A stretch of DNA of 39,204 bases from Rhodospirillales bacterium Ga0074136 (GTDB lineage: Bacteria > Pseudomonadota > Alphaproteobacteria > Acetobacterales > Acetobacteraceae): the NCBI GenBank assembly GCA_001464375.1, contig LNEW01000091.1, positions 1-39,204 of the forward strand, in the 5' to 3' direction. Below the pieces are notes generated by a model. It was given only the letters and a program-made list of their open reading frames with translations, searched no databases and had not been told where the DNA came from. The position numbers and the translations under genes are program-made. This document shows positions 33,160 to 39,204 of the stretch, one piece after another; within the stretch, counting starts at the first letter, position 1, and each line of letters starts with the position of its first letter.

Positions 33160-34776
33160 CTACTGCACCTCGACCACTGTCAGGTCCTGGAACCAGGACT
33201 GCGCAGGGGTGAAGTTGCGCACGCGCCGGCTCATGGCGCGCGGATTGAGGTCATGGACGATCCACAGCCAGGGCGGATTGTCCACCAGCCGCTCATGCGC
33301 CGCGCGTAGCAGGGCGGCCTGCCGCGCCGGGTCGCGTTCCACCTCCAGTTGCGCGAAGGCGGCATCGAACTGCGCGTCGCGCCAATGGCCGTTGTTCGAT
33401 CCGGCCGGGGAGAAGTTGGCCGAGAGGAACCACCGCGCCATGGCAGACGGGTCCGACGAATAGAGGCTGATGTTGACCGCATCGGCGCCGAGCCACTGCG
33501 GTTGAGTCGGCGTGAAGCGAAGCGCGGAGAGCAGGACGTTCCACTCCACCACCTCGAAGTTAACGCGCACCCCGCAATTTTCCTGGAGGGATTGCTGCAC
33601 GAACTCGTTCATCGGCAGCGGCAGCATCTGGCCCGACCCGGAATTGGAGATGCCGACCTTGATGGTCAGCGGCCGTTGCGCGGTGTAGCCGGCCTCGGCG
33701 AGCAGGGCGCGACCGCGCGCGGGGTCCAGCCGGTAGCGGTTCTGCGGACTGCCGAAACTTGCGTCGTTCGGCTTGAGGAAGCCGACTGCCGGTTCCGCCG
33801 TGCCGTTCAGCAGCTGCACCATCCCGTCGCGGTCGATGCAATAGTTCAGCGCCTGCCGCACGCGCACCTCCGACACCGGGCTCTCGGCGCGGCCCGTGGC
33901 GAAGGTCCAGGGCCAGACATGCGGGTAGGACCCGGTGCTGATGGTAAAGCCCGCCTGGCGCAGGGACTGGATGCCGTCGGGCGGCGGTACCTCGATCCAG
34001 TCAACCTGGCCGGAGCGCAGCGCAGCGAGGCGCGTATTCGCCTCGGGCATCGGCAGAAGGATGATGCGGTCGAGTCGTGCGCGGCCCTGCGCGTTCCAGT
34101 AGGTGTCGTTGCGCGTCAGCTCCGCCGACTGCCGCGGCACGAGGCGCGACAGGCGGAACGGCCCGGTGCCCGCCGGCGGAAGCGCGGCCACGCGCCCCCA
34201 GTCGCGCCCGCCCTGCTCCCAGGAGTTGGGCGAGGTGATCAGGATGTACGTCACCAAATACGGGTAGTAGGAGATCGGGCGCGTGGTGCTCAGTTCGACC
34301 GTGAAGTCGTCCACCTTGCGGTAGGATTCCAGCGCGGGCACGCGGCCGCGCGCGATGGCGCTGCCGGTCGCGTCGAATTGCGGGCTGTCGTTGCGGAAGA
34401 AGCGGTCGAGGTTCCAGATCACCGCATCCGCGTTGAAGGCGGTGCCGTCGTGGAAGGTCACGCCGCGGCGCAGGTGGAAGCGCCAGATCCTTGGATCGTT
34501 GGCGTCCTGCTCGTAACGCTCCGCGAGACCGGGGCGCAGGCCCGCCGCCTGCTGCGGGTTCGACAGGTCCCACAGCACGAGCGATTCGAAGACTGGGTAG
34601 CCGAGGAAACGCATGCCCTCGAACCCATTGTTGGGCATGCCCGTGGTGGTGGGCACGTCGGTCGCCGTCATGGCGATGCGCAGCGTGCGCGGCTGCTGCG
34701 CCAATGCGGTGCTGGCGCCCAGGGCAAGCATCGCGGCCGCGGCAAGCACGCCGCCGGCCAGGCGTGGTGTCCTCAT
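33160..34776 (-). CDS. Family-5 ABC substrate-binding protein (tandem copy 1)
   Basis: A 538-residue periplasmic protein. ATG 34776 has GGGAGGAA upstream and gives a clean signal peptide (MRTPRLAGGVLAAAAMLALG, cleaved near ALAQ), so an ATG at 34803 is not preferred. It has the motifs of its neighbour in the same order: WRFHLRRGVTFHDGTAFNADAVIWNLDRFF, MPEANTRLAALRSGQVDWIEVPPPD, VRQALNYCIDRDGM and ENCGVRVNFEVVEWN. The two mature proteins end alike (NLNPRAMSRRVR-FT-AQSWFQDL). It is expected to feed a Dpp/Opp-type permease encoded elsewhere. It is in front of the second copy, separated from it by two hairpins. Confidence 0.92.
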   Translation of the reverse strand: MRTPRLAGGVLAAAAMLALGASTALAQQPRTLRIAMTATDVPTTTGMPNNGFEGMRFLGYPVFESLVLWDLSNPQQAAGLRPGLAERYEQDANDPRIWRFHLRRGVTFHDGTAFNADAVIWNLDRFFRNDSPQFDATGSAIARGRVPALESYRKVDDFTVELSTTRPISYYPYLVTYILITSPNSWEQGGRDWGRVAALPPAGTGPFRLSRLVPRQSAELTRNDTYWNAQGRARLDRIILLPMPEANTRLAALRSGQVDWIEVPPPDGIQSLRQAGFTISTGSYPHVWPWTFATGRAESPVSEVRVRQALNYCIDRDGMVQLLNGTAEPAVGFLKPNDASFGSPQNRYRLDPARGRALLAEAGYTAQRPLTIKVGISNSGSGQMLPLPMNEFVQQSLQENCGVRVNFEVVEWNVLLSALRFTPTQPQWLGADAVNISLYSSDPSAMARWFLSANFSPAGSNNGHWRDAQFDAAFAQLEVERDPARQAALLRAAHERLVDNPPWLWIVHDLNPRAMSRRVRNFTPAQSWFQDLTVVEVQ

Positions 34777-34843
34777 CTGGAGTTCCTCCCGTTCGCGGCC
34801 CACTCAAGTCGCTCCGGGCCGGGACCGGGAGCCTAGCAAGCCG

Positions 34844-34855
34844 GGCGCGCGCGCC
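34844..34855. repeat. 12-bp perfect palindrome between two binding-protein genes
   Basis: GGCGCGCGCGCC, in the 94-base gap upstream of the 34776 gene and downstream (minus strand) of which lies nothing else recognisable. It may be chance in such GC-rich DNA, or part of a terminator for a transcript arriving from the 34776 side. Confidence 0.25.
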
Positions 34856-34870
34856 AACCCCGCGGCGGGA

Positions 34871-35836
34871 TCATTCAGGCCGGATGTTCTGCTCGCGGAT
34901 AAGCCTGCCCCACATCTGCGTCTCCTCCGCCAGCGTGCGGCGCAGCGCGGCATCGTCGCCGGTGGTCAGCGCCACGCCCTGCTCCGCCATGCGCGCGATC
35001 AGCGCCGGGTCTGTCGTCGCCTCGCGCAGCGCGGCGCCGGCGCGCGCGACGATCGGCGCGGGCAGGCCGGCGGGTCCGAACAGCCCCTGCCAGAACACGC
35101 CGTCGAAATCGGCCAGCGTATCGGCGAGCGGCGGCAGGTAGGGCATCGCCGCGGCACGTTCCTTCGAGGATATGGCGAGCGCGCGCGTCGCACCTTCCCG
35201 CACCGCCGGCAGGGCTTCCTGCACGGCGTTGAACATGCCCTGGATGCGCCCCGCGCGCAGGTCGAGCAGCGCCGGCGCTCCACCGCGATAGGGTACGTGC
35301 ACCACGTCGATGCCCGCACGTGCGCGGAACAACTCCAGGCACAAATGGTTCACCGCCCCCGTGCCGGACGACCCGAAATTCATCTTGCCGGGATTGGCCT
35401 TGGCATAGGCGATCAGTTCGGCCGCATTGCGTGCCGGCACCGAAGGATGCACGTGCAGCACGAAGGCCGTGCGGAACACCATGCCGATCGGCGTGAGGTC
35501 GCGCATCGGCTCACGCGGCGTCAGGCTGGGCTGCAACGCGGGATTGATCGCCAGCGTCAAGGTGCCCATCAGCAGCGTGTAGCCATCCGGGCGCGCCTGC
35601 GCGACGGCGGTATTCGCCACCGCGGTCGCCGCTCCCGGGCGGTTCTCCAGCACCACCGTCTGCGCCAGCGCGCGGCCCATGCGTTCGCATACCCCGCGGG
35701 AGGCGAAGTCGGTCACGCCGCCGGGCGGATAGCCCAGCAGCACGGCAACGGAGCGCGCCGGCCAGGCCTCCTGCGCGCTGGCCAGGGCCGGCATGGCGAG
35801 CGGGGCGGCCAGCAGTGCGCGGCGGGTGGTCGTCAT
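34871..35836 (-). CDS. Bug-family tripartite tricarboxylate-type substrate-binding protein
   Basis: A 321-residue protein from ATG 35836 with CGGAGAAG upstream; longer frames add residues that do not look like a signal. [22 protein letters not shown] is the signal peptide. [24 protein letters not shown] is a variant clamping loop (Asp kept), followed by [25 protein letters not shown] and [24 protein letters not shown]. It is the most divergent of the four Bug proteins in the window. It is divergent from phnC; the 145-base gap between them holds the Pho box, which could also affect this gene. Confidence 0.91.
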   Translation of the reverse strand: MTTTRRALLAAPLAMPALASAQEAWPARSVAVLLGYPPGGVTDFASRGVCERMGRALAQTVVLENRPGAATAVANTAVAQARPDGYTLLMGTLTLAINPALQPSLTPREPMRDLTPIGMVFRTAFVLHVHPSVPARNAAELIAYAKANPGKMNFGSSGTGAVNHLCLELFRARAGIDVVHVPYRGGAPALLDLRAGRIQGMFNAVQEALPAVREGATRALAISSKERAAAMPYLPPLADTLADFDGVFWQGLFGPAGLPAPIVARAGAALREATTDPALIARMAEQGVALTTGDDAALRRTLAEETQMWGRLIREQNIRPE

Positions 35837-35911
35837 GGCGCTTCTCCGGGGTTCGTTGCCGCGCATCGTGCCGGCCCGGGCGCGGTGCAGCAACCATCGG
35901 CCGCAACCCCG

Positions 35912-35940
35912 CGGTCATCCGACTGTCATCCCCGCGTCAC
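35912..35940 (+). promoter_or_regulatory. Pho box with three 11-bp-spaced repeats upstream of phnC
   Basis: CGGTCAT (35912-35918), four bases, CTGTCAT (35923-35929), four bases, GCGTCAC (35934-35940): three heptamers at an exact 11-base period. The middle one equals the PhoB-box unit CTGTCAT, and the flanking ones each keep GTCA. A possible -10, CTACTG, begins at 35950, the distance expected for a PhoB-dependent promoter that lacks a -35. The ATG of phnC is 42 bases downstream of the box. This predicts phosphate-starvation induction. Confidence 0.8.
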
Positions 35941-35981
35941 CGCACGCTGCTACTGCCGCGGTGCAGCAAGGCGGGTTCGGA

Positions 35982-36782
35982 ATGCTCCAGATCGAGGGAC
36001 TGACGCGCCGCTTCGGCGCCAAGACCGCCGTCGACGGCGTGTCACTGGCGATCGCGCCAGGGCAGATGGTGGGTGTGATCGGCCGCTCCGGCGCCGGCAA
36101 GTCGACGCTGCTGCGCATGATCAACCGCCTGACCGACCCCTCCGAGGGTAGCGTGCGCTTCCAGGGTACGGACGTGACCGCCCTGCGCGGCCAGGCGCTG
36201 CGCGACTGGCGCATGCGCTGCGCCATGATCTTCCAGCAATTCAACCTGGTGCAGCGGCTGGACGTGCTGACCAACGTGCTGGTCGGGCGGCTGAATCGGC
36301 GCCCGCTGCTGTCATCGCTGCTGCGCATGTTCACCGCCGAGGAACGCGCGATGGCGCTGGCCGCGCTCGACCGCTTCGACCTGGCGGAGACCGCCTTGCA
36401 GCGCGCCGACACGCTGTCGGGCGGGCAGCAGCAGCGCGTCGCGATCGCGCGCGCACTGCTGCAGGAACCGCGCATCATCCTGGCGGACGAGCCGATCGCG
36501 AGTCTCGACCCGCGCAATGCCCGCACCGTGATGGACGCGCTGCGCGGCGTGAACCGCGACGGCATCACCGTGCTGGTGAACCTGCACGACCTGACCACCG
36601 CGCGCGACTACTGCGACCGCATCGTCGCGCTGAATGCCGGGCGCGTGGTGTTCGACGGCCCGCCCGAGACGCTGACCGCGCAGCGAATCCGCGAAGTCTA
36701 CGGCGTGAGCGAGGCGGAATTCGCCGAGGAGGCCGCCGCGGCCGTCGGCGCCCCGCCGCCGCGCCAAGCCGTGCCCGCCTGA
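35982..36782 (+). CDS. phnC: Phosphonate ABC transporter ATP-binding protein
   Basis: A 266-residue ATPase from ATG 35982; a GTG at 35961 is possible but less like the family start [12 protein letters not shown]. Walker [10 protein letters not shown] (34-42), Q-loop [21 protein letters not shown] (the LVGRL stretch is PhnC-typical), signature LSGGQQQR, Walker [14 protein letters not shown], and switch NLHD. It energises import of phosphonates, phosphite or phosphate esters with PhnD and PhnE. It follows a Pho box and is 20 bases ahead of phnD. Confidence 0.94.
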   Translation: MLQIEGLTRRFGAKTAVDGVSLAIAPGQMVGVIGRSGAGKSTLLRMINRLTDPSEGSVRFQGTDVTALRGQALRDWRMRCAMIFQQFNLVQRLDVLTNVLVGRLNRRPLLSSLLRMFTAEERAMALAALDRFDLAETALQRADTLSGGQQQRVAIARALLQEPRIILADEPIASLDPRNARTVMDALRGVNRDGITVLVNLHDLTTARDYCDRIVALNAGRVVFDGPPETLTAQRIREVYGVSEAEFAEEAAAAVGAPPPRQAVPA

Positions 36783-36802
36783 TCCTTCCAAGGAGAGCCC
36801 CC

Positions 36803-37804
36803 ATGATCACCCGCCGCTCGCTTGCCGGCCTGGCCGCAGGTGCCGCCCTGACGCCGGCCCTGGCCCGCGCCCAGGCCGCCTGGACCCCCCGCCGCACCGA
36901 GACCTTCACCGACGGCTTCCCCGCCGCCGGCCGCCGGCCCTGGGTGGACCAGGTGCCGCAGTTGCGCGTGGGTCTGCTGGGCGGCGAGAACGAGGCCGAC
37001 CGCATGGGTCGCTTCGGCCCCTATCGTGAATTGCTGGAACGCACCTTCGGCGTGCCGACGCGGCTTTTCCCGGCCAGCGACTTCGCGGGCGTGCAGCAGG
37101 CCTTCGCCGCCAGGCAGATCGAGGTCGCGGCGATGGGCGCCTCGGGCTATGCGGGCGCCTGGCTGGACACCAATGGCGGCGTCGAGCCGCTGCTGACGGC
37201 GCAGGAGGCGGACGGCTCGATCTCCTACGTCTCGGTGATGATCACACGCGCCGATTCGGGCATCACCAGTCTTGAGCAGATGCGCGGCAAGTCGCTGGCC
37301 TGGGCCGACCCGAACTCGACCTCGGGCTACCTGATCCCGCGCTTCGCGCTGCGCCGCCAGGGCATCGCGGTGGATGGCACGGCCTACTTCTCCCGCACCG
37401 GCTTCGGAGGCGGGCACGAGCAGGCCGTGGTGGCCGTACTGCAGCGCCAATACGACGCGGCGGTCACCTGGGCCTCGGGCCAGGGCGACGTGAACGAGGG
37501 ATATACGCGCGGCAACCTGCGCGCGATGGTCGACAAGGGCATGCTGAACATGCGCGACATGCGCATCATCTGGACCAGCGAGCCGATCGTGAATGGCCCG
37601 CACGCCGCGCGCGTCGACCTCCCGCCCGCCTTCAAGGAGGACTGGAAGCGCTTCCACCTGGCGCTACCCACCGCGCATCCTGAAATCTACCGCCAGGTCG
37701 AACGCGGCGCCGGCACGGGTTATCGCGAGGTCCGCCACGCCGACTACGAGCTGATCGTCGAGATCCGCCGCGAGGAAGCCGCCGCGCGCCGCCGCCGGAC
37801 ATGA
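36803..37804 (+). CDS. phnD: Phosphonate ABC transporter substrate-binding protein
   Basis: A 333-residue periplasmic protein from ATG 36803 with AAGGAGA upstream. MITRRSLAGLAAGAALTPALARAQ is the signal, with a twin-Arg-like start. QLRVGLLGGENEADRMGRFGPYRELLERTFG and FAARQIEVAAMGASGYAGAW, then SLAWADPNSTSGYLIPRFAL, follow the PhnD layout; the SxTSGY loop contacts the phosphonate oxygens. The ligand (phosphonate, 2-aminoethylphosphonate or phosphite) cannot be told. A strong hairpin separates it from phnE1. Confidence 0.93.
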   Translation: MITRRSLAGLAAGAALTPALARAQAAWTPRRTETFTDGFPAAGRRPWVDQVPQLRVGLLGGENEADRMGRFGPYRELLERTFGVPTRLFPASDFAGVQQAFAARQIEVAAMGASGYAGAWLDTNGGVEPLLTAQEADGSISYVSVMITRADSGITSLEQMRGKSLAWADPNSTSGYLIPRFALRRQGIAVDGTAYFSRTGFGGGHEQAVVAVLQRQYDAAVTWASGQGDVNEGYTRGNLRAMVDKGMLNMRDMRIIWTSEPIVNGPHAARVDLPPAFKEDWKRFHLALPTAHPEIYRQVERGAGTGYREVRHADYELIVEIRREEAAARRRRT

Positions 37805-37813
37805 TGGCGCCGC

Positions 37814-37843
37814 GGCCGGACATCCTGCGACCGGCGTCCGGCC
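37814..37843 (+). other. Intercistronic stem-loop between phnD and phnE1
   Basis: GGCCGGAC (37814-37821), 14-base loop, GTCCGGCC (37836-37843): a perfect 8-bp stem in the 46-base gap. Hairpins at this position in ABC operons commonly protect the binding-protein mRNA and lower expression of the permease genes. Confidence 0.55.
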
Positions 37844-37850
37844 ACGCCGC

Positions 37851-38759
37851 ATGAGCCACGGTGCCGCCTATGCCACTGGCCTGCCCGCGGTGATCCGCGG
37901 CGAGGAAGCCTTCCTCGCCGCGCGCCGTGCCAAGCGGGCGCAGGCGCTTCTTGGGCTGGCGATCCTGCTCGGCTGCCTGGTGGCCGCCGCCTGGGTCAGC
38001 GAGGCACATCCCGCCACGCTCTGGGCCGGGCTGCCGCGCATCGGCGAATACTTCGCGCGCATCCTGCCCGAATTGCGCTGGGGCGCGCTGTTCGCCAGCG
38101 CCGAGACCGAGGGCTCGCTCGCCTTCTGGCTGTACCGCCTGCCGGAATGGGCCTGGCTGATCCTGGAGACGGCGAACATGGCCGCGCTGGCCACGCTGAT
38201 GGGGTCCGCCTTTGCGCTGGTCTTCGCATTCCCCGCGGCGCGCAACATCGCGCCATCGGGCATCGTGTACCAGGCGACGCGCCGCTTCCTGGAAGCACTG
38301 CGCACGGTGCCCGAGATCGTCTACGCGCTGATCTTCGTCTGGGCCTTCGGCATCGGCCCGCTCGCGGGTATCCTGGCGATCGCGCTACACAGCGCGGGGG
38401 CGAACGGCAAGCTGTTCGCGGAAGCCATCGAGAACGCCGATCTGCGCCCCTGGGAAGCCGTGCGCGCCTCGGGCGGGTCCTGGGCGATGGGCTGCCGCTA
38501 CGCGATCCTGCCGCAGGTGCTGCCCAACCTGATCTCGTACGTGCTGCTGCGCTTCGAGGTGAACATCCGCTCCGCCAGCGTGATCGGCTTCGTCGGCGCC
38601 GGCGGGGTGGGCGAGGAGCTGTATAAGGTGATCTCGTTCAACTACTACGAGGAGATCAGCGCCATCGCGCTGCTGATCATCCTGACCGTCGCCTGCGTCG
38701 ACCTGCTGTCCGAACGGCTGCGCCACGCGGCGATCGGGCGGTTGGAGGCGGCGCGATGA
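37851..38759 (+). CDS. phnE: Phosphonate ABC transporter permease, first copy
   Basis: A 302-residue inner-membrane protein with about six helices. The periplasmic loop LWAGLPRIGEYFARILPELRWG is PhnE-typical. The EAA-type loop that docks the ATPase reads AIENADLRPWEAVRASGGSWAMGCRYAILPQVLPNLISY, and the end has SASVIGFVGAGGVGEELYKVISFNYYEEISAI, another PhnE hallmark. Its stop overlaps the ATG of a second permease (ATGA), so the channel is a heterodimer. No clear Shine-Dalgarno precedes the ATG; a hairpin does. Confidence 0.93.
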   Translation: MSHGAAYATGLPAVIRGEEAFLAARRAKRAQALLGLAILLGCLVAAAWVSEAHPATLWAGLPRIGEYFARILPELRWGALFASAETEGSLAFWLYRLPEWAWLILETANMAALATLMGSAFALVFAFPAARNIAPSGIVYQATRRFLEALRTVPEIVYALIFVWAFGIGPLAGILAIALHSAGANGKLFAEAIENADLRPWEAVRASGGSWAMGCRYAILPQVLPNLISYVLLRFEVNIRSASVIGFVGAGGVGEELYKVISFNYYEEISAIALLIILTVACVDLLSERLRHAAIGRLEAAR

Positions 38760-39204
38760 GTGCCCAACCTGCCTCCGGCGCGATGAATTCCCCACGCGCC
38801 TCCGGCACGATGGATTCCCCACGCGCCTGCGGCGCGATGAACGCGCCGGCGGATGTCGCCGCCTGGCGCGCGCGCATGCCCGCGGCTTTCGGCGCGACGC
38901 CGGCGCGACGCGCGCTGCGCTTGGTCGGCTGGATGGTCTTCGCGGCCTGGCTCGCCGGCGCGCTGTGTTGGTTCGACTTCTCCCCCATGCGCCTGTGGAA
39001 CGGGCTATCGGGCCTGGGCACCATCATCGTTCTGATGGTGCCGCCCTCGCCAGGCGAGCAGTGGGTCGAGATCCTGCGCGGCATGGCCGAGAGCGTGGCG
39101 ATGGCGTTCCTCGGCACCTTCATGGCGGCCATCGTCGCGGTGCCGCTCGGCTTCCTTGGTGCGCGCAACATCGTCACCGCGACGCTGTGGCGGTTCTCCC
39201 TGCG
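38756..39204 (+). CDS. phnE: Phosphonate ABC transporter permease, second copy (cut by window edge)
   Basis: 149 residues are visible from ATG 38756, which has GGAGG upstream and overlaps the phnE1 stop. The N-terminus carries three copies of a nine-residue unit (ASGAMNSPR, ASGTMDSPR, ACGAMNAPA), each with an internal ATG, so a later start such as 38837 is possible. Helices follow (LVGWMVFAAWLAGALCWF), then the PhnE-like loop MRLWNGLSGLGTII and EILRGMAESVAMAFLGTFMAAIVAVPLGFLGARNI. The EAA loop is beyond the window. It would complete the heterodimeric PhnE channel. Confidence 0.9.
   Translation, partial: MSAQPASGAMNSPRASGTMDSPRACGAMNAPADVAAWRARMPAAFGATPARRALRLVGWMVFAAWLAGALCWFDFSPMRLWNGLSGLGTIIVLMVPPSPGEQWVEILRGMAESVAMAFLGTFMAAIVAVPLGFLGARNIVTATLWRFSL
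38771..38851 (+). repeat. Three 27-bp imperfect tandem repeats at the 5' end of the second phnE
   Basis: Units start at 38771, 38798 and 38825. Units 1 and 2 differ at two of 27 positions (GGCGCGATGAAT versus GGCACGATGGAT); unit 3 diverges after its ATG. Each holds an in-frame ATG. The 27-bp period keeps the frame, so copy-number change would lengthen or shorten the N-terminus without a frameshift. Confidence 0.85.

Noticed and set aside
35961..35981. GTG at 35961 as the start of phnC
   Set aside because: It would add seven residues that do not match the PhnC start; ATG 35982 gives the standard N-terminus.

Overview
The window is GC-rich, densely coded DNA, as expected for a high-GC alphaproteobacterium. 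The abundance of tripartite-tricarboxylate-type (Bug/TctC) binding proteins, the ADP-forming acyl-CoA ligase and the codon use fit the Acetobacteraceae (a Roseomonas-like genome), but that placement is inference. No rRNA, tRNA, CRISPR array, transposase, integrase or phage gene was seen.

Layout. 1-2156 (minus): a thiamine-diphosphate enzyme of the acetolactate synthase type, then a short lower-GC piece encoding only the N-terminal head domain of a ScoMcrA-like modification-dependent endonuclease, which runs in frame into the start of a short-chain dehydrogenase cut by the window edge. 2446-5795 (plus): a fused membrane/spermidine-synthase-like protein and a degenerate methyltransferase-like protein. 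5925-8093 (minus): a Wzt/Wzm-type polysaccharide ABC exporter and a glycine-zipper lipoprotein. 8392-10186 (plus): a lytic transglycosylase-SPOR lipoprotein, a good intrinsic terminator and a small acidic protein. 10249-18507 (plus): a tightly packed acyl-CoA catabolic operon (ADP-forming acyl-CoA ligase, MaoC hydratase, isocitrate lyase/PEP mutase-family protein, CoA-transferase A and B, acyl-CoA dehydrogenase, PaaG-like crotonase, second acyl-CoA dehydrogenase), followed by an amidase. 19970-22746: a DUF805 protein with GYGQPPP repeats, a small lipoprotein, an ATC-hydrolase-family protein and a methyltransferase. 22823-35836: an uptake and catabolism region with four Bug proteins and three family-5 peptide/opine-type binding proteins, but no permease or ATPase for them, together with an amidohydrolase, a galactonate-dehydratase-like enolase-superfamily enzyme, an EamA transporter and a NIPSNAP protein. 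35912-39204 (plus): a three-repeat Pho box followed by phnC-phnD-phnE1-phnE2 (last gene cut by the window edge), a phosphate-starvation phosphonate importer.

How it works together. Two themes dominate: capture of small organic acids, peptides and phosphonates by periplasmic binding proteins, and breakdown of carboxylic acids as CoA thioesters. The most unexpected item is the restriction-enzyme head-domain fragment lodged between two metabolic genes (217-636) and in frame with the dehydrogenase. The adjoining ThDP enzyme also appears to lack about six residues in its cofactor motif. Several Shine-Dalgarno sequences lie inside strong hairpins (9911-9924, 21434-21467, 33091-33131), which suggests structure-based translational control or insulation between genes.
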